From positions 620,001 through 684,000 of the forward strand of contig JADJNF010000008.1 of assembly GCA_016714445.1 (NCBI GenBank): DNA of 64,000 nucleotides, in the 5' to 3' direction. The notes beneath the pieces were generated by a model. It was not told where the DNA came from, did not search any database, and was given only the letters and a program-made list of their open reading frames with translations. Within the stretch, counting starts at the first letter, position 1. Every line of letters begins with the position of its first letter. Position numbers and translations under genes: made by a program. This document shows, piece after piece, positions 40,248 through 48,785 of this stretch. This DNA is from Saprospiraceae bacterium (GTDB taxonomy: Bacteria; Bacteroidota; Bacteroidia; Chitinophagales; Saprospiraceae).

Positions 40248-40877
40248 ATGAAATGGACATATAGTCTTAAAAATAAATTGACCGCTGCTATATTACTATT
40301 CGGTTTGATCGTTGTAGTTTGTTCCAACAATCTATTTGAAAGAAATAACGCAGAAAAAATAAATGCAACCATTACAACTATATTTGATGATAGGTTCATG
40401 GTAGAAAGTTATATTTTCCAATACTCAGCTCTTATTTATCAGATTAAAGAAATTCTCAACCACCCCAATTATACTGCTGTTGAAAAAATAGAATTAAATA
40501 AAGGTCCATTAAAAGGTATCTTATTATTAAATGACGCTTACAAAAAAACAAAATTTACGAAAGAAGAGGTCATTTATTTTGACCAATTTACTGATTTGTG
40601 TAAAAAAATGAGCAATCATATAAATGTTGGTCAAACTGTTGATGGCACGAAGTTTTCAAATGAAGCTTTGAATATTTTAGCAAATCTTTCTGCCATACAA
40701 ATTTCTGAAGCAAAAATACAATTGACCCAAGCAAACAAATTATTTCATTTTGGTAGTATTTCATCACAGTTTGAATTGGCGATTCTTGTTATTTTTGGCC
40801 TGATCATTCAAGCACTTATTTTTGCGTCGAAAAGTATTAATTTAAATAAATCATCTGCACCGTTTAATTTAAATTAA
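40248..40877 (+). CDS. two-helix membrane protein with four-helix-bundle sensor-like region
   Basis: 209 residues from the ATG at 40248, preferred over an upstream TTG because the translated upstream residues add nothing. Two transmembrane helices (about 9-27 and 185-205) flank a helical extracytoplasmic region of about 155 residues (FDDRFMVESYIFQYSALIYQIKEIL, EVIYFDQFTDLCKKM, ALNILANLSAIQISEAKIQLTQANKLFH). The shape is that of the 4HB_MCP ligand-binding bundle of chemoreceptors, but no HAMP or signalling domain follows. It may be a sensor that partners with another protein, or a membrane scaffold. Function unknown. Confidence 0.6.
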   Translation: MKWTYSLKNKLTAAILLFGLIVVVCSNNLFERNNAEKINATITTIFDDRFMVESYIFQYSALIYQIKEILNHPNYTAVEKIELNKGPLKGILLLNDAYKKTKFTKEEVIYFDQFTDLCKKMSNHINVGQTVDGTKFSNEALNILANLSAIQISEAKIQLTQANKLFHFGSISSQFELAILVIFGLIIQALIFASKSINLNKSSAPFNLN

Positions 40878-40979
40878 ATTAAGCGTAAACATTTTATAAT
40901 TTATAGTGTAATGATTTAAAATTACTTAAACATAAAATAAATAAAATTTATATAATCATAATAAATTCTTATCAAAAAG

Positions 40980-41011
40980 TTTGGTGGGATAAATATATTC
41001 GGATATATTTG
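40980..41011 (+). promoter_or_regulatory. promoter of the haloperoxidase/norB side
   Basis: TTTG (40980-40983), a 20-base spacer, and TATATTTG (41004-41011) match the Bacteroidota consensus exactly. The start codon at 41043 lies about 25 bases past the expected transcription start. Confidence 0.6.
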
Positions 41012-41014
41012 TCC
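40987..41014 (+). promoter_or_regulatory. 28-base palindromic operator over the promoter
   Basis: Left arm GGATAAATATATTC; right arm GGATATATTTGTCC. The arms are reverse complements at 12 of 14 positions. The palindrome covers the spacer and the -7 element, so a bound protein would block transcription. The right arm differs by one base from the 14-base palindrome found at 52274-52287 over a second promoter of the island. Candidate binders are the Rrf2 regulator (45047-45478) and the Crp/Fnr regulator. Confidence 0.55.
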
Positions 41015-41042
41015 GTTATTTAATTATGCTAAACATTTTGAT

Positions 41043-42443
41043 ATGAGAACAAAGATTTTTTCGCACTATTTTTTACTGATTTTTTTAAGTATTGTTATAT
41101 CGTTCACCTCCTGTAAAAAGGATATTGTTGACGATATTGATCCCACTTTTAAGACCGTGGATAAATATGACTATCAGGTCGTTCATGAATGGAACACAGT
41201 ATGGCTCGAAATCGAAAGACACGCCGCCGGTTACAGACCTGGACCTGTTTCTAATTCTCTTGGATATGTTGGACTTGCAAATTATGAAGCGAGTGTTTCC
41301 GGCATGCCCGAATATGCTTCTATAGCACATTTATATCCGGGATTAAGTATTCCAAAAATAAATAATAATCAGGAATACCATTGGCCAACTGTTGTTAATG
41401 CAGTAAACAATTTTTTATTCAGTCGTTTGTTCACTGAAGTAGATCCTGGTCAATACAATAAAATTAAAACGCTTGCCGATAAAAATGAAAAACAATTTCT
41501 GGCTGAATCTAATCAGGAAGTGTTTTTAAGATCTAAAAACCATGGAGAAGTAGTTGCCTCAGCTATATGGGAATGGATGAAAACGGACCCGGCAACCTTT
41601 GACAAATACAAAAATGTATTTGAAGATTATAAATGGGAAGACAGATTTAAGAAAAACGGTGACTGGGTGGCTACCTATCCCGGTCCGGGGCTCGGCATGT
41701 TTCCATACTGGGGCAAGGGTCGGACAATGGCCATCAGTGAAGATCAGAAATTATGCCGACCATATTCTTACTATGCTCCTTATAGCGAAGATCCAAAATC
41801 CGGATTTTATGCTCAGGCTGTTGAAGTAATGGCACAAAATACGCCGTCTCTATCTTATCAGACAGAATGGCTGGGCGAATTCTGGAGCGACGATCTTTTA
41901 GGTCTAACATTCAGTCCGCCTTCCCGTTGGATTGCTATAGCAGATCAGGTATACGTGAATGAAAACGCCACGCTAGAACAGGCGATTGTAGCCAACGCAA
42001 AAGTAGGCATTGCCCTTCATGATGCAGGAATAGCATGTTGGAATTCAAAGTACTTTTACAATCTTGAGCGACCTCAGACCTATATTACCCGATTAATAGA
42101 TCCATCCTGGACTCCAAATCTGGACAATCCACTCACCGGTGATGAAGGTATAACGCCTTCTTTTCCTGCATATCCATCAGGACATGCAACATTTAGTGCA
42201 TCATCAGCTGAAGCACTAGCCAGTGTTTTTGGTTATAGTTATGGAATGACAGACAATTGCCATAAAAACAGACCTGAGTTTAGCGGTTACTCTCGTACAT
42301 TTTCCAGCTTTTATGAAATGGCACAGGAAAATGCATGGTCAAGAGTACCACTGGGTGTCCACTTCAGAATGGATGCTGAAGAAGGCGTAAGATTTGGTAC
42401 AGAAATAGGAAGGGCAGTAAACAAACTTCCCTGGAAAAAATAA
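41043..42443 (+). CDS. PAP2 / vanadium-dependent haloperoxidase-like lipoprotein
   Basis: 466 residues. Lipoprotein signal with lipobox FTSC (Cys24). The C-terminal half carries the PAP2 phosphate/vanadate pocket: PSFPAYPSGHATFSASSAEAL (the SGH motif) and WSRVPLGVHFRMDAEEG (Arg and catalytic His). Another conserved segment is IACWNSKYFYNLERPQTYI, typical of the bacterial vanadium haloperoxidase-like group. It may be a phosphatase or peroxidase of the periplasm. The sequence does not decide which. It has a consensus promoter with an overlapping operator and precedes norB by 152 bases, so it may be part of the nitric-oxide response. Confidence 0.8.
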   Translation: MRTKIFSHYFLLIFLSIVISFTSCKKDIVDDIDPTFKTVDKYDYQVVHEWNTVWLEIERHAAGYRPGPVSNSLGYVGLANYEASVSGMPEYASIAHLYPGLSIPKINNNQEYHWPTVVNAVNNFLFSRLFTEVDPGQYNKIKTLADKNEKQFLAESNQEVFLRSKNHGEVVASAIWEWMKTDPATFDKYKNVFEDYKWEDRFKKNGDWVATYPGPGLGMFPYWGKGRTMAISEDQKLCRPYSYYAPYSEDPKSGFYAQAVEVMAQNTPSLSYQTEWLGEFWSDDLLGLTFSPPSRWIAIADQVYVNENATLEQAIVANAKVGIALHDAGIACWNSKYFYNLERPQTYITRLIDPSWTPNLDNPLTGDEGITPSFPAYPSGHATFSASSAEALASVFGYSYGMTDNCHKNRPEFSGYSRTFSSFYEMAQENAWSRVPLGVHFRMDAEEGVRFGTEIGRAVNKLPWKK

Positions 42444-42486
42444 TACTCCCCGCGAAAAAACTACCCTTTTTTCAAAAACGTAAAAT

Positions 42487-42540
42487 ACAGAAGTTCACTT
42501 ATCATGGTAGCCCGAAAATCGGGCTACCATGCACTTCTGT
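42487..42540 (+). repeat. long hairpin between the haloperoxidase-like gene and norB
   Basis: A perfect 13-base-pair stem (CATGGTAGCCCGA with TCGGGCTACCATG, three-base loop AAA) is extended by an outer ACAGAAGT/ACTTCTGT pairing across an 8-versus-1 interior loop. No T run follows, so it is not a standard terminator. It could be an attenuator, RNA-stability element or REP-like unit. Confidence 0.6.
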
Positions 42541-42595
42541 TGCCCTGAATTCCGTAGATATTATTGTTTTACTTATCTTTTTAAAATAAATAATC

Positions 42596-44975
42596 ATGGA
42601 CAATCAAAACAATGGTTCAAAAAGTATGAGCTATATTATGAATACAAAAAACTGGTGGGGACCTTTGACTTTCATACTCATAATCAGTTTACTTGGTGTG
42701 GGAATGATCGGGTATCAAACGTATATCGATGCTCCTCCTATGGCCGGATTTAGTGATGAAAAAAACAATCAGATATTTGATCAGAAAACCATTGAGCGTG
42801 GGCAGGAAGTATTCCATAAATATGCTTTGATGGAATATGGCAGCTTTTTTGGAGACGGTGCGCAAAGAGGGCCTGATTTCACAGCAGAAGCTTTGCATCA
42901 GATATCCGTAGGCATGTCTGAATATTATTTTGATGAATTTAAGACTATAAAAGGTACCAAACCCGATAAGTTTGAAATCAAACAAATCAATGAAAAAGTA
43001 AAACAGGAGCTTAAAATTAACAGATATAATGAATCAACTGGATTGGTTGTCCTTTCTTCTGCTCAGGTGTATGCACATCAGAGGGTACAGCAATATTATG
43101 TGGATATTTTTATCAATAACAAAGGAGGTGCTGGTTCATTACCTTCGAATTACATAAAAACCCCGGAAGAAGTTAAAGATCTCAGCTCCTTTTTCTTCTG
43201 GGGCGCATGGGTTTGTGTCGCTCAACGACCGGGAGAAATCTACAGCTACACGCACAACTGGCCTTTTGATCCTACTGCCGGAAACTCCCCTACATCCCCT
43301 GTAATATTATGGAGTGTTTTGGGTTTACTGGCCTTTGTTCTGATGTGTGGTATTGTATTATACTTTATTGGTCAATACAATCAGCTGCCGAATAAATTTT
43401 TTAAGCCTGCTACCAAAGACCTGTTTTCTGCTGACAGAGTGAAAAACTTTTCACCCACGCCTACTCAAAAAGCAACCTTTAAATTCTTTTTTGTTGCGAT
43501 CCTGCTATTTTTCATTCAGGTATCCAGTGGTTTGATTACCATCAATGATTTTGTTAATTGGCTGGGCTTCTTTGGGATAGAAATAAATGATAGTTTCCCT
43601 GTCACTATATCGAGAAGCTGGCATCTTATGTTATCACTGTATTGGATTTCTACTTGCTGGATAGCATCTTCCATTTTTATTTTACCTATTTTGGCCAAAA
43701 GGGAGATTCCCGGGCAGTTACCTCTAATAAATACATTATTTGTCCTTCTATTTATACTGGTAGGGAGGCTCACTTACAGGTATGGTTTTAGGACCACTTG
43801 GATTAATGGGCGAGTGGTGGTATTGGTTAGGTCATCAGGGATGGGAATTTGTGGATTTTGGTAAAGGGTTTCAGGTGCTTCTCATGGGCATTTTTATACT
43901 CTGGATGATTGTGGTATATCGAGGTATTAAACCCGCATTGATTAAAAAGGAGCCTTGGAATCTTCCCAATTGGATACTTTATTCAGTAATTGGCATCCCA
44001 TTATTGTTTTTATCCGGTTTTGTAGCTAAGCCAGAAACCAATTTTGTGATAGCTGATTTTTGGAGATGGATGGTTATACATATGTGGGTAGAAGCATTTT
44101 TCGAAGTATTCATCACTGTCATTGTTAGTTATTTGATGGTACTAATGGGATTGGTAAGCAGGCAGGCAGCAATTCGGGTGGTATATTTTGCAACCATACT
44201 ATTTCTGGGTACAGGATTATTGGGAATATCTCATAACTTTTACTGGAATGCCAAACCGGTTGCAACCATGGCTTTAGGAAGCGTATTTTCTACTTTACAG
44301 TTTGTTCCTTTGATACTTCTTACTGTTGAAGCATATAGATTCAAAAATATGCCCAAAATGGCCATTGGTGATGTGGAACATAAAAATCTGGGCAATTTTG
44401 GTTTTCCGGAAGTTTTTCTCTTCCTCATTGCTGTAAATTTTTGGAATTTTTTTGGAGCAGGTGTTTTGGGTATAATTATTAATCTTCCGATTATGAACTA
44501 TTTTGAGCATGGAACTTACCTTACAGTAAATCATGCACATGCTGCCCTTATGGGAGTATATGGCAACATCTCACTGGCCGCTCTCTTGTTTGCTTCCAGA
44601 CTTATGATAAAAGAACAATACTGGAATAAAAAGGTAGTCAACTTTTCATTCTGGTCAATCAACATTGGTCTGATGCTGATGGTTGTTCTCGATCTTTTCC
44701 CGGCAGGGTCTATTCAATTTAAAGCTGTGGTCGAACAGGGACTTTGGTATGGTCGCTCTCACGAATTTGTAGATTACGGAATCTTTAATAAACTTACCTG
44801 GATGAGAGGAATTGGTGCCAGTGTGTTTTTCTTTGGTGGAGTTTTGCCGCTGACCTGGTTCATAGTTTCAAGATTAAGGTCATTGAAGCCTACAATTGAT
44901 ACCATTGAACAAATGGACCCCATCAATCCTATCAAAAAAGATCAGGAAATATTGGAACCTGAAGAAGTAATTTAA
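42596..44975 (+). CDS. norB: quinol-dependent nitric oxide reductase, interrupted by one frameshift
   Basis: Reduces NO to nitrous oxide with electrons from quinol at the cytoplasmic membrane. The first ORF (42596-43864) has an N-terminal helix, the soluble cytochrome-c-like insert of qNOR (GDGAQRGPDFTAEALHQIS, YVDIFINNKGGAGSLP) and the start of the 12-helix oxidase-like core (FFWGAWVCVAQRPGEIYSYTHNWP, ISRSWHLMLSLYWIS). The second (43782-44975) continues GHQGWEFVDFGKGFQ, HMWVEAFFEVF, ISHNFYWNAKP and VNHAHAALMGVYGN. One G fewer in the GGG at 43763-43765 joins them into about 793 residues, the qNOR size. Confidence 0.9.
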
Positions 44976-45009
44976 TTGTTTGATTTTGATAATATTAAGT
45001 ATTGATTGT

Positions 45010-45039
45010 GCCCCTGTATTTTAGCAGGGGCATTTTTTT
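45010..45039 (+). terminator. rho-independent terminator of norB
   Basis: GCCCCTG pairs with CAGGGGC around an eight-base loop and is followed by ATTTTTTTATT. It lies 35 bases after the norB stop, before the convergent Rrf2 gene. Confidence 0.85.
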
Positions 45040-45046
45040 ATTCTTT

Positions 45047-45478
45047 TCAACTTCTTAAAAAAGTCTGTCCATCCTGAAATCCCTTCATTAGATCATTAAG
45101 ACTTGTATTTTCAAAAATATGCAAAAGTCTTTCTCTGATTGGTTTATATTTATAATGGAAAGGACATGGTTGAGTATCAGAACATTCATTCAGACCCAAA
45201 CTACATCTCGTAAGTACCTTTCCTTCAAAAGCTTCAACAATCAGAATTAACTTAATCTTTTCAAGATTGTTAACATCAACATCGAATCCACCACCCGGAC
45301 CTTTTACTGAGTTTATAATCTTGTTTTTTACCAGTTTCTGGAGTATTTTAGATGTAAAAGCTTCAGGAGACTCTATTTTTTGCGCTACATCAGTGAGGCT
45401 GACGCGCCGGCCACTCATAGCCTGAGAAGCAATATATATAGATGATCTTATGGCATATTCACATGCTTTTGAAAACAT
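45047..45478 (-). CDS. Rrf2 family regulator, NsrR/IscR-like cysteine cluster
   Basis: 143 residues from the ATG at 45478 (MFSKACEYAIRSSIYIA). A longer reading from 45502 would overlap the upstream gene and lacks family support. The winged helix includes RVSLTDVAQKIESPEAFTSKILQKLVK and the wing SVKGPGGGF. Three cysteines in CSLGLNECSDTQPC are spaced as in the Fe-S-binding loops of NsrR and IscR, which sense NO or Fe-S status. It lies four bases after the heavy-metal-associated gene on the same strand, and end to end with norB. A good candidate for the repressor of the palindromic sites at 40987 and 52274; this is inference. Confidence 0.85.
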   Translation of the reverse strand: MFSKACEYAIRSSIYIASQAMSGRRVSLTDVAQKIESPEAFTSKILQKLVKNKIINSVKGPGGGFDVDVNNLEKIKLILIVEAFEGKVLTRCSLGLNECSDTQPCPFHYKYKPIRERLLHIFENTSLNDLMKGFQDGQTFLRS

Positions 45479-45482
45479 ACTT

Positions 45483-45878
45483 TTATTTTTTATAAAAAAC
45501 AAAAGTAGAGAAACAATTTAAACAATCAAACTTTTTGCCTTTTGCGGACACCTTTGCTGTGTAACCGCGCTCTTCTATAATAGATATAAGTTTTTCCAAT
45601 GTCACTTTTGTGTCATCATAGGTTATTTTACTGATCCCCGTTTCAAGTTTTGTTTTACTTTTAACGACCCCTGTTACTGTTTTAAGCTTTCCGTCTATAC
45701 CGTCCGCACAGCCTTTTTGACAGGTCATTCCACCTATTTCCAGTTCAATCGTTTTTAAATTTTGTTTTGTGTTTTCTGTAACATTCTCTTTATTTTGAGC
45801 TGCTACTTCTCCAGGCAATATCAAACTACTAACCCCGAATAATAAAAAGTACATTACTGGTTTTATCAATGACTTCAT
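45483..45878 (-). CDS. periplasmic heavy-metal-associated (HMA) domain protein
   Basis: 131 residues. Signal peptide (about 1-28, ending EVAAQ), then one HMA ferredoxin-like fold: LKTIELEIGGMTCQKGCADGIDGKL through ISKITYDDTKVTLEKLISIIEERGYTAKV. The metal loop is CxxxC (CQKGC) rather than the usual CxxC, a variant known in Bacteroidota. A second pair, CLNC, lies near the C-terminus and could also bind metal. It probably handles copper or a similar ion in the periplasm. Same operon as the Rrf2 gene. Confidence 0.75.
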   Translation of the reverse strand: MKSLIKPVMYFLLFGVSSLILPGEVAAQNKENVTENTKQNLKTIELEIGGMTCQKGCADGIDGKLKTVTGVVKSKTKLETGISKITYDDTKVTLEKLISIIEERGYTAKVSAKGKKFDCLNCFSTFVFYKK

Positions 45879-45959
45879 TTTACAATATTTTAAATTACAA
45901 CAATCGTATGAACAGCCAACTATTTTATTTTGTTCCTTTTTTCTATTTTATAAAGAATT

Positions 45960-46424
45960 CTAATCCTGATTATCTGACAAATACCATTCTGCATAAGCAT
46001 TGGTTGTTTCATCCAGTCTTGCAGAAATAAGTTCCGGTCCGTTTTTAAACTCCTGTCTTAATAAGGATACAAAATAACTTAGTAAATTTTCACAGGTGGG
46101 TTGAAATGGCAACACGATGAGTTTTTCACATTCATCTTTGATTTCCTTGCTGCTTGATAATGGAGCATTGTGATTCAACACCAGTGCATGGTCAAATTTG
46201 TCAATTATTTTTTCCCGGACAATCCGTTTGATGTTGCCAAAATCTATTACCATGCCATCATCTGAACATCCTTGTGTGTGGTTTGGAAAACCACGTAATG
46301 TTACACAAAAACAATATGTATGGCCGTGAATATTTTTACAAGGTCCCTGATAATTATAGAGTGCATGCGCCATCTCAAAAGAAAACTTTCTGCTTACTCT
46401 TATTTTTTGACTTTCCAATATCAC
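45960..46424 (-). CDS. queD: 6-carboxy-tetrahydropterin synthase / 6-pyruvoyl-tetrahydropterin synthase family
   Basis: 154 residues. The queuosine-pathway enzyme acts on dihydroneopterin triphosphate. Zinc histidines are in FEMAHAL and HGHTYCF. The catalytic Cys is in GPCKNIHGHTY. DDGMVIDFGNIKRIV, KFDHALVLNH, PTCENLLSYF and ARLDETTNAYAEW complete the family pattern. No other queuosine genes are in the window. It starts 21 bases after the tyrosine phenol-lyase-like gene and so may share its transcript. Confidence 0.85.
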   Translation of the reverse strand: MILESQKIRVSRKFSFEMAHALYNYQGPCKNIHGHTYCFCVTLRGFPNHTQGCSDDGMVIDFGNIKRIVREKIIDKFDHALVLNHNAPLSSSKEIKDECEKLIVLPFQPTCENLLSYFVSLLRQEFKNGPELISARLDETTNAYAEWYLSDNQD

Positions 46425-46445
46425 AAATTTAATTTGATTCCGGTT

Positions 46446-47822
46446 TCAAAGCTTTTCAAATCTTGCCTGAAAAAATCTTAAATATTTCGGTTCATAAATC
46501 ATTTTCAGACCTTTAATTTTCTTCCTTCTCTCATATACGTTGGCTACTGATTCTGCTACTACATCCATATGTGCTTGTGTGTATACCCTGCGTGGGATGG
46601 TAAATCTTACTAACTCAAGATTAGGATAATAATTTTCCCCGGTATCTTTCCTTCCTGCGGATACCACTCCCCGTTCCATCGTTCTAACTCCTGAATCAAT
46701 ATAAATTTCAGCCGCCAATGTTTGTGCCGGATATTGATCCTGTGTCAAATGGGGTAAAAATGCTTTTGCGTCCACAAATACGCCATGACCACCAATGGGT
46801 TTAACAATAGGCACGCCATATTCCATCATTTTGTGTCCAAGATATTCTACTTGGCCTACACGGGCATGCTGATGATTGTCGTCCAGGCTCTCCTTTATTC
46901 CAACAGCGATAGCCTCCATGTCTCTACCAGCTAATCCACCATAGGTGTGCAGACCTTCATACACAACCACCAGATTTCTTGCTTCTTCAAACACATCCCA
47001 TTCATTCGTAGCTAAAAAACCTCCTATATTAACTAATGCGTCTTTTTTTGCGCTCATGGTTGCACCGTCTGTATAAGAACATATTTCTTTAACTATGTCA
47101 GCAACAGGTACTTTACTATATCCTTCTTCTCTTTGCTGAATAAAATATGCGTTTTCAGCAACTCGGGTCATATCATGTATAATTCTGATGTTGTGCTTTT
47201 GGGTCAGCGTCCTTAGATCACGAAGATTTTGCATACTGATGGGTTGACCGCCTGCCATGTTGACATTGGTCGCCACGCTGATATAAGGTATTTTTTCTGC
47301 CCCGTATGTCTTTATTAAAACTTCAACCTTTTCCAGATCAATATTGCCTTTAAAGGGATGTTCATTTAATGGATCGTGGGCCTCATCAATAATTACATCT
47401 TTAAAAATACCGCCAGCCAATTCCTGATGCAATCGGGTAGTCGTAAAATACATGTTGCCCGGGACAATATCCCCTTTTTTAATCAATATTTTGGACAATA
47501 TGTTTTCCGCTCCCCTTCCCTGATGGGTAGGAATGATGTACTTATAGCCATAATACTTTTGTACCGCAGCTTCAAACTTATAAAAACTTTTACTGCCTGC
47601 ATATGCTTCATCTCCTGTCATAAAAGCTCCCCATTGAATATCACTCATCGCATTTGTGCCGCTATCTGTCAGTAAATCTATATAAACATCTTCTGATTTT
47701 AATAGAAATGTATTAAATCCTGCTTCTTTTATTGCGCTTAGACGATCTTTTTTTGTAGTCATTTTTAATAGTTCGACCATCTTGATTTTATAGGGCTCTG
47801 CCCATGACTTTCGGCTATTCAT
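46446..47822 (-). CDS. tyrosine phenol-lyase / tryptophanase family, TPL-like
   Basis: 458 residues; PLP enzyme of the beta-eliminating lyase family. LLTDSGTNAMSDIQWGAFMTGDEAYAGS, THQGRGAEN, GNMYFTTTRLHQE and the PLP-lysine motif MSAKKDALVNIGG are clear. VRTMERGVVSAGR keeps the Arg that tyrosine phenol-lyase uses to bind the phenol ring; tryptophanase has a hydrophobic residue there. TIPRRVYTQAHMDVV closes the fold. I favour phenol-lyase over tryptophanase, but many Bacteroidota members are simply labelled tryptophanase. It sits at the end of the nrdDG run, 16 bases after a 31-codon ORF. Confidence 0.8.
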   Translation of the reverse strand: MNSRKSWAEPYKIKMVELLKMTTKKDRLSAIKEAGFNTFLLKSEDVYIDLLTDSGTNAMSDIQWGAFMTGDEAYAGSKSFYKFEAAVQKYYGYKYIIPTHQGRGAENILSKILIKKGDIVPGNMYFTTTRLHQELAGGIFKDVIIDEAHDPLNEHPFKGNIDLEKVEVLIKTYGAEKIPYISVATNVNMAGGQPISMQNLRDLRTLTQKHNIRIIHDMTRVAENAYFIQQREEGYSKVPVADIVKEICSYTDGATMSAKKDALVNIGGFLATNEWDVFEEARNLVVVYEGLHTYGGLAGRDMEAIAVGIKESLDDNHQHARVGQVEYLGHKMMEYGVPIVKPIGGHGVFVDAKAFLPHLTQDQYPAQTLAAEIYIDSGVRTMERGVVSAGRKDTGENYYPNLELVRFTIPRRVYTQAHMDVVAESVANVYERRKKIKGLKMIYEPKYLRFFQARFEKL

Positions 47823-47838
47823 GCTTTATTTTTTATAC

Positions 47839-47934
47839 TTAATTTTTGAATTCATACCAGACAAAATTATCAAACCAAGTCTTCTCACAATGTGCTTCAG
47901 ATTCTTGTGAAAAGTGATTTCTGTCATATTTCAT
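47839..47934 (-). CDS. 31-residue small ORF between nrdG and the lyase gene
   Basis: ATG at 47934, stop TAA at 47839-47841. The peptide begins MKYDRNHFSQ and ends VWYEFKN, with one Cys in EAHCEKTW and three aromatic pairs. It fills the gap between nrdG (13 bases away) and the lyase (16 bases away) with almost no spare DNA, as expected of a real gene in an operon. Composition is protein-like rather than low-complexity. No family is recognised and there is no membrane helix. Could be chance; conservation in relatives would decide. Confidence 0.4.
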   Translation of the reverse strand: MKYDRNHFSQESEAHCEKTWFDNFVWYEFKN

Positions 47935-47947
47935 CTTGATATTTTCT

Positions 47948-48661
47948 TTATCTTTCTACTACTTCTATCATTTCATTGCCGCAGTCAATAATATTAAAAT
48001 CACAATAGGAAGGACCGGGATTCCCAATGGTTTCTGATTCATTTCTAAAGTGCTGAATGTAATATTTTCCGCTGTATCCAAGCGCTGAGAGCTCATTTAT
48101 CATTTCCTGAATATCACTTTGGTCAAGCAAACTTGAATGTATGGTAGTCCTTACTTCAAATTGGATATCTGATTTTATTAATATGTCAAGACAAGATACA
48201 AACTCAGCATAAAAATCCGCTTTAGTGATTTCAAATGTTTTTGCTTTTGTGGCCTTAAAATCCAATGCTACATAATCAATCAGTTGTTTATTGATAAGCT
48301 GTTTTAATGTTTCCGGCCTGCTGCCATTGGTATCAATCTTTACCAAATAGCCCATGGACTTTATCTCAGTAATAATGTCAATTATTCCATCACTTAATAA
48401 ACACTCACCTCCACTCATTACGACGGCATCCAATAAGTACTGTCTGGAAAGCAGAAAGTTTTTTACATCGTCAAATGAATATTTTCCTTTGCCGGTCACT
48501 ATTTCAGGATTATAACAATAAGTACACCGCATATTACATCCGGCAAACCAGATAATACATGCAGTTTTGTCAGGATAATCCAGCAATGTGAAAGGAGTAA
48601 TGCTATAAATTAATTTCCTGAGATAACTGTTCTTTGAAATATATTCGTTGTTTGTGTTCAC
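47948..48661 (-). CDS. nrdG: anaerobic ribonucleotide reductase activating protein (radical SAM)
   Basis: 237 residues. It uses S-adenosylmethionine and a 4Fe-4S cluster to place the glycyl radical on NrdD. The cluster motif is CNMRCTYC (Cys42, 46, 49). PFTLLDYPDKTACIIWFAGC leads into it, and VMSGGECLL is the SAM-binding GGE motif. The ATG at 48661 overlaps the preceding small ORF by 59 bases; no later ATG, GTG or TTG precedes the conserved region, so this start is kept. The SITPFTLLDYPDK type is common in Bacteroidota and anaerobes. Confidence 0.9.
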   Translation of the reverse strand: MNTNNEYISKNSYLRKLIYSITPFTLLDYPDKTACIIWFAGCNMRCTYCYNPEIVTGKGKYSFDDVKNFLLSRQYLLDAVVMSGGECLLSDGIIDIITEIKSMGYLVKIDTNGSRPETLKQLINKQLIDYVALDFKATKAKTFEITKADFYAEFVSCLDILIKSDIQFEVRTTIHSSLLDQSDIQEMINELSALGYSGKYYIQHFRNESETIGNPGPSYCDFNIIDCGNEMIEVVER

Positions 48662-48785
48662 CTTTTTTACCTATATTAAAACTCTCTACAGGACGATGAT
48701 AACCCATCACCCTGGTGTAAACAAGACATTTGGTTCTTTTTTCGTTGTGATCTTCCAATATGGAATTACATTTTGTCGAATTCAT
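48603..48785 (-). CDS. nrdD: glycyl-radical C-terminal domain of class III ribonucleotide reductase on a separate ORF
   Basis: 60 residues containing CLVYTRVMGYHRPVESFNIGKK, which is the radical-bearing C-terminus of NrdD (the Gly in RVMGY is the radical site). It overlaps the end of the large ORF by 20 bases in another frame. Two readings are possible. In one, the gene is truly split and this is a stand-alone radical subunit. In the other, one extra A in the run at 48771-48774 (TTTT on the plus strand) broke it; removing it fuses EFDK to CNSILEDHNEKRTKC without a stop. The window has several other homopolymer breaks, which favours the second; the tidy ATG favours the first. Confidence 0.75.
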   Translation of the reverse strand: MNSTKCNSILEDHNEKRTKCLVYTRVMGYHRPVESFNIGKKGEHKQRIYFKEQLSQEINL

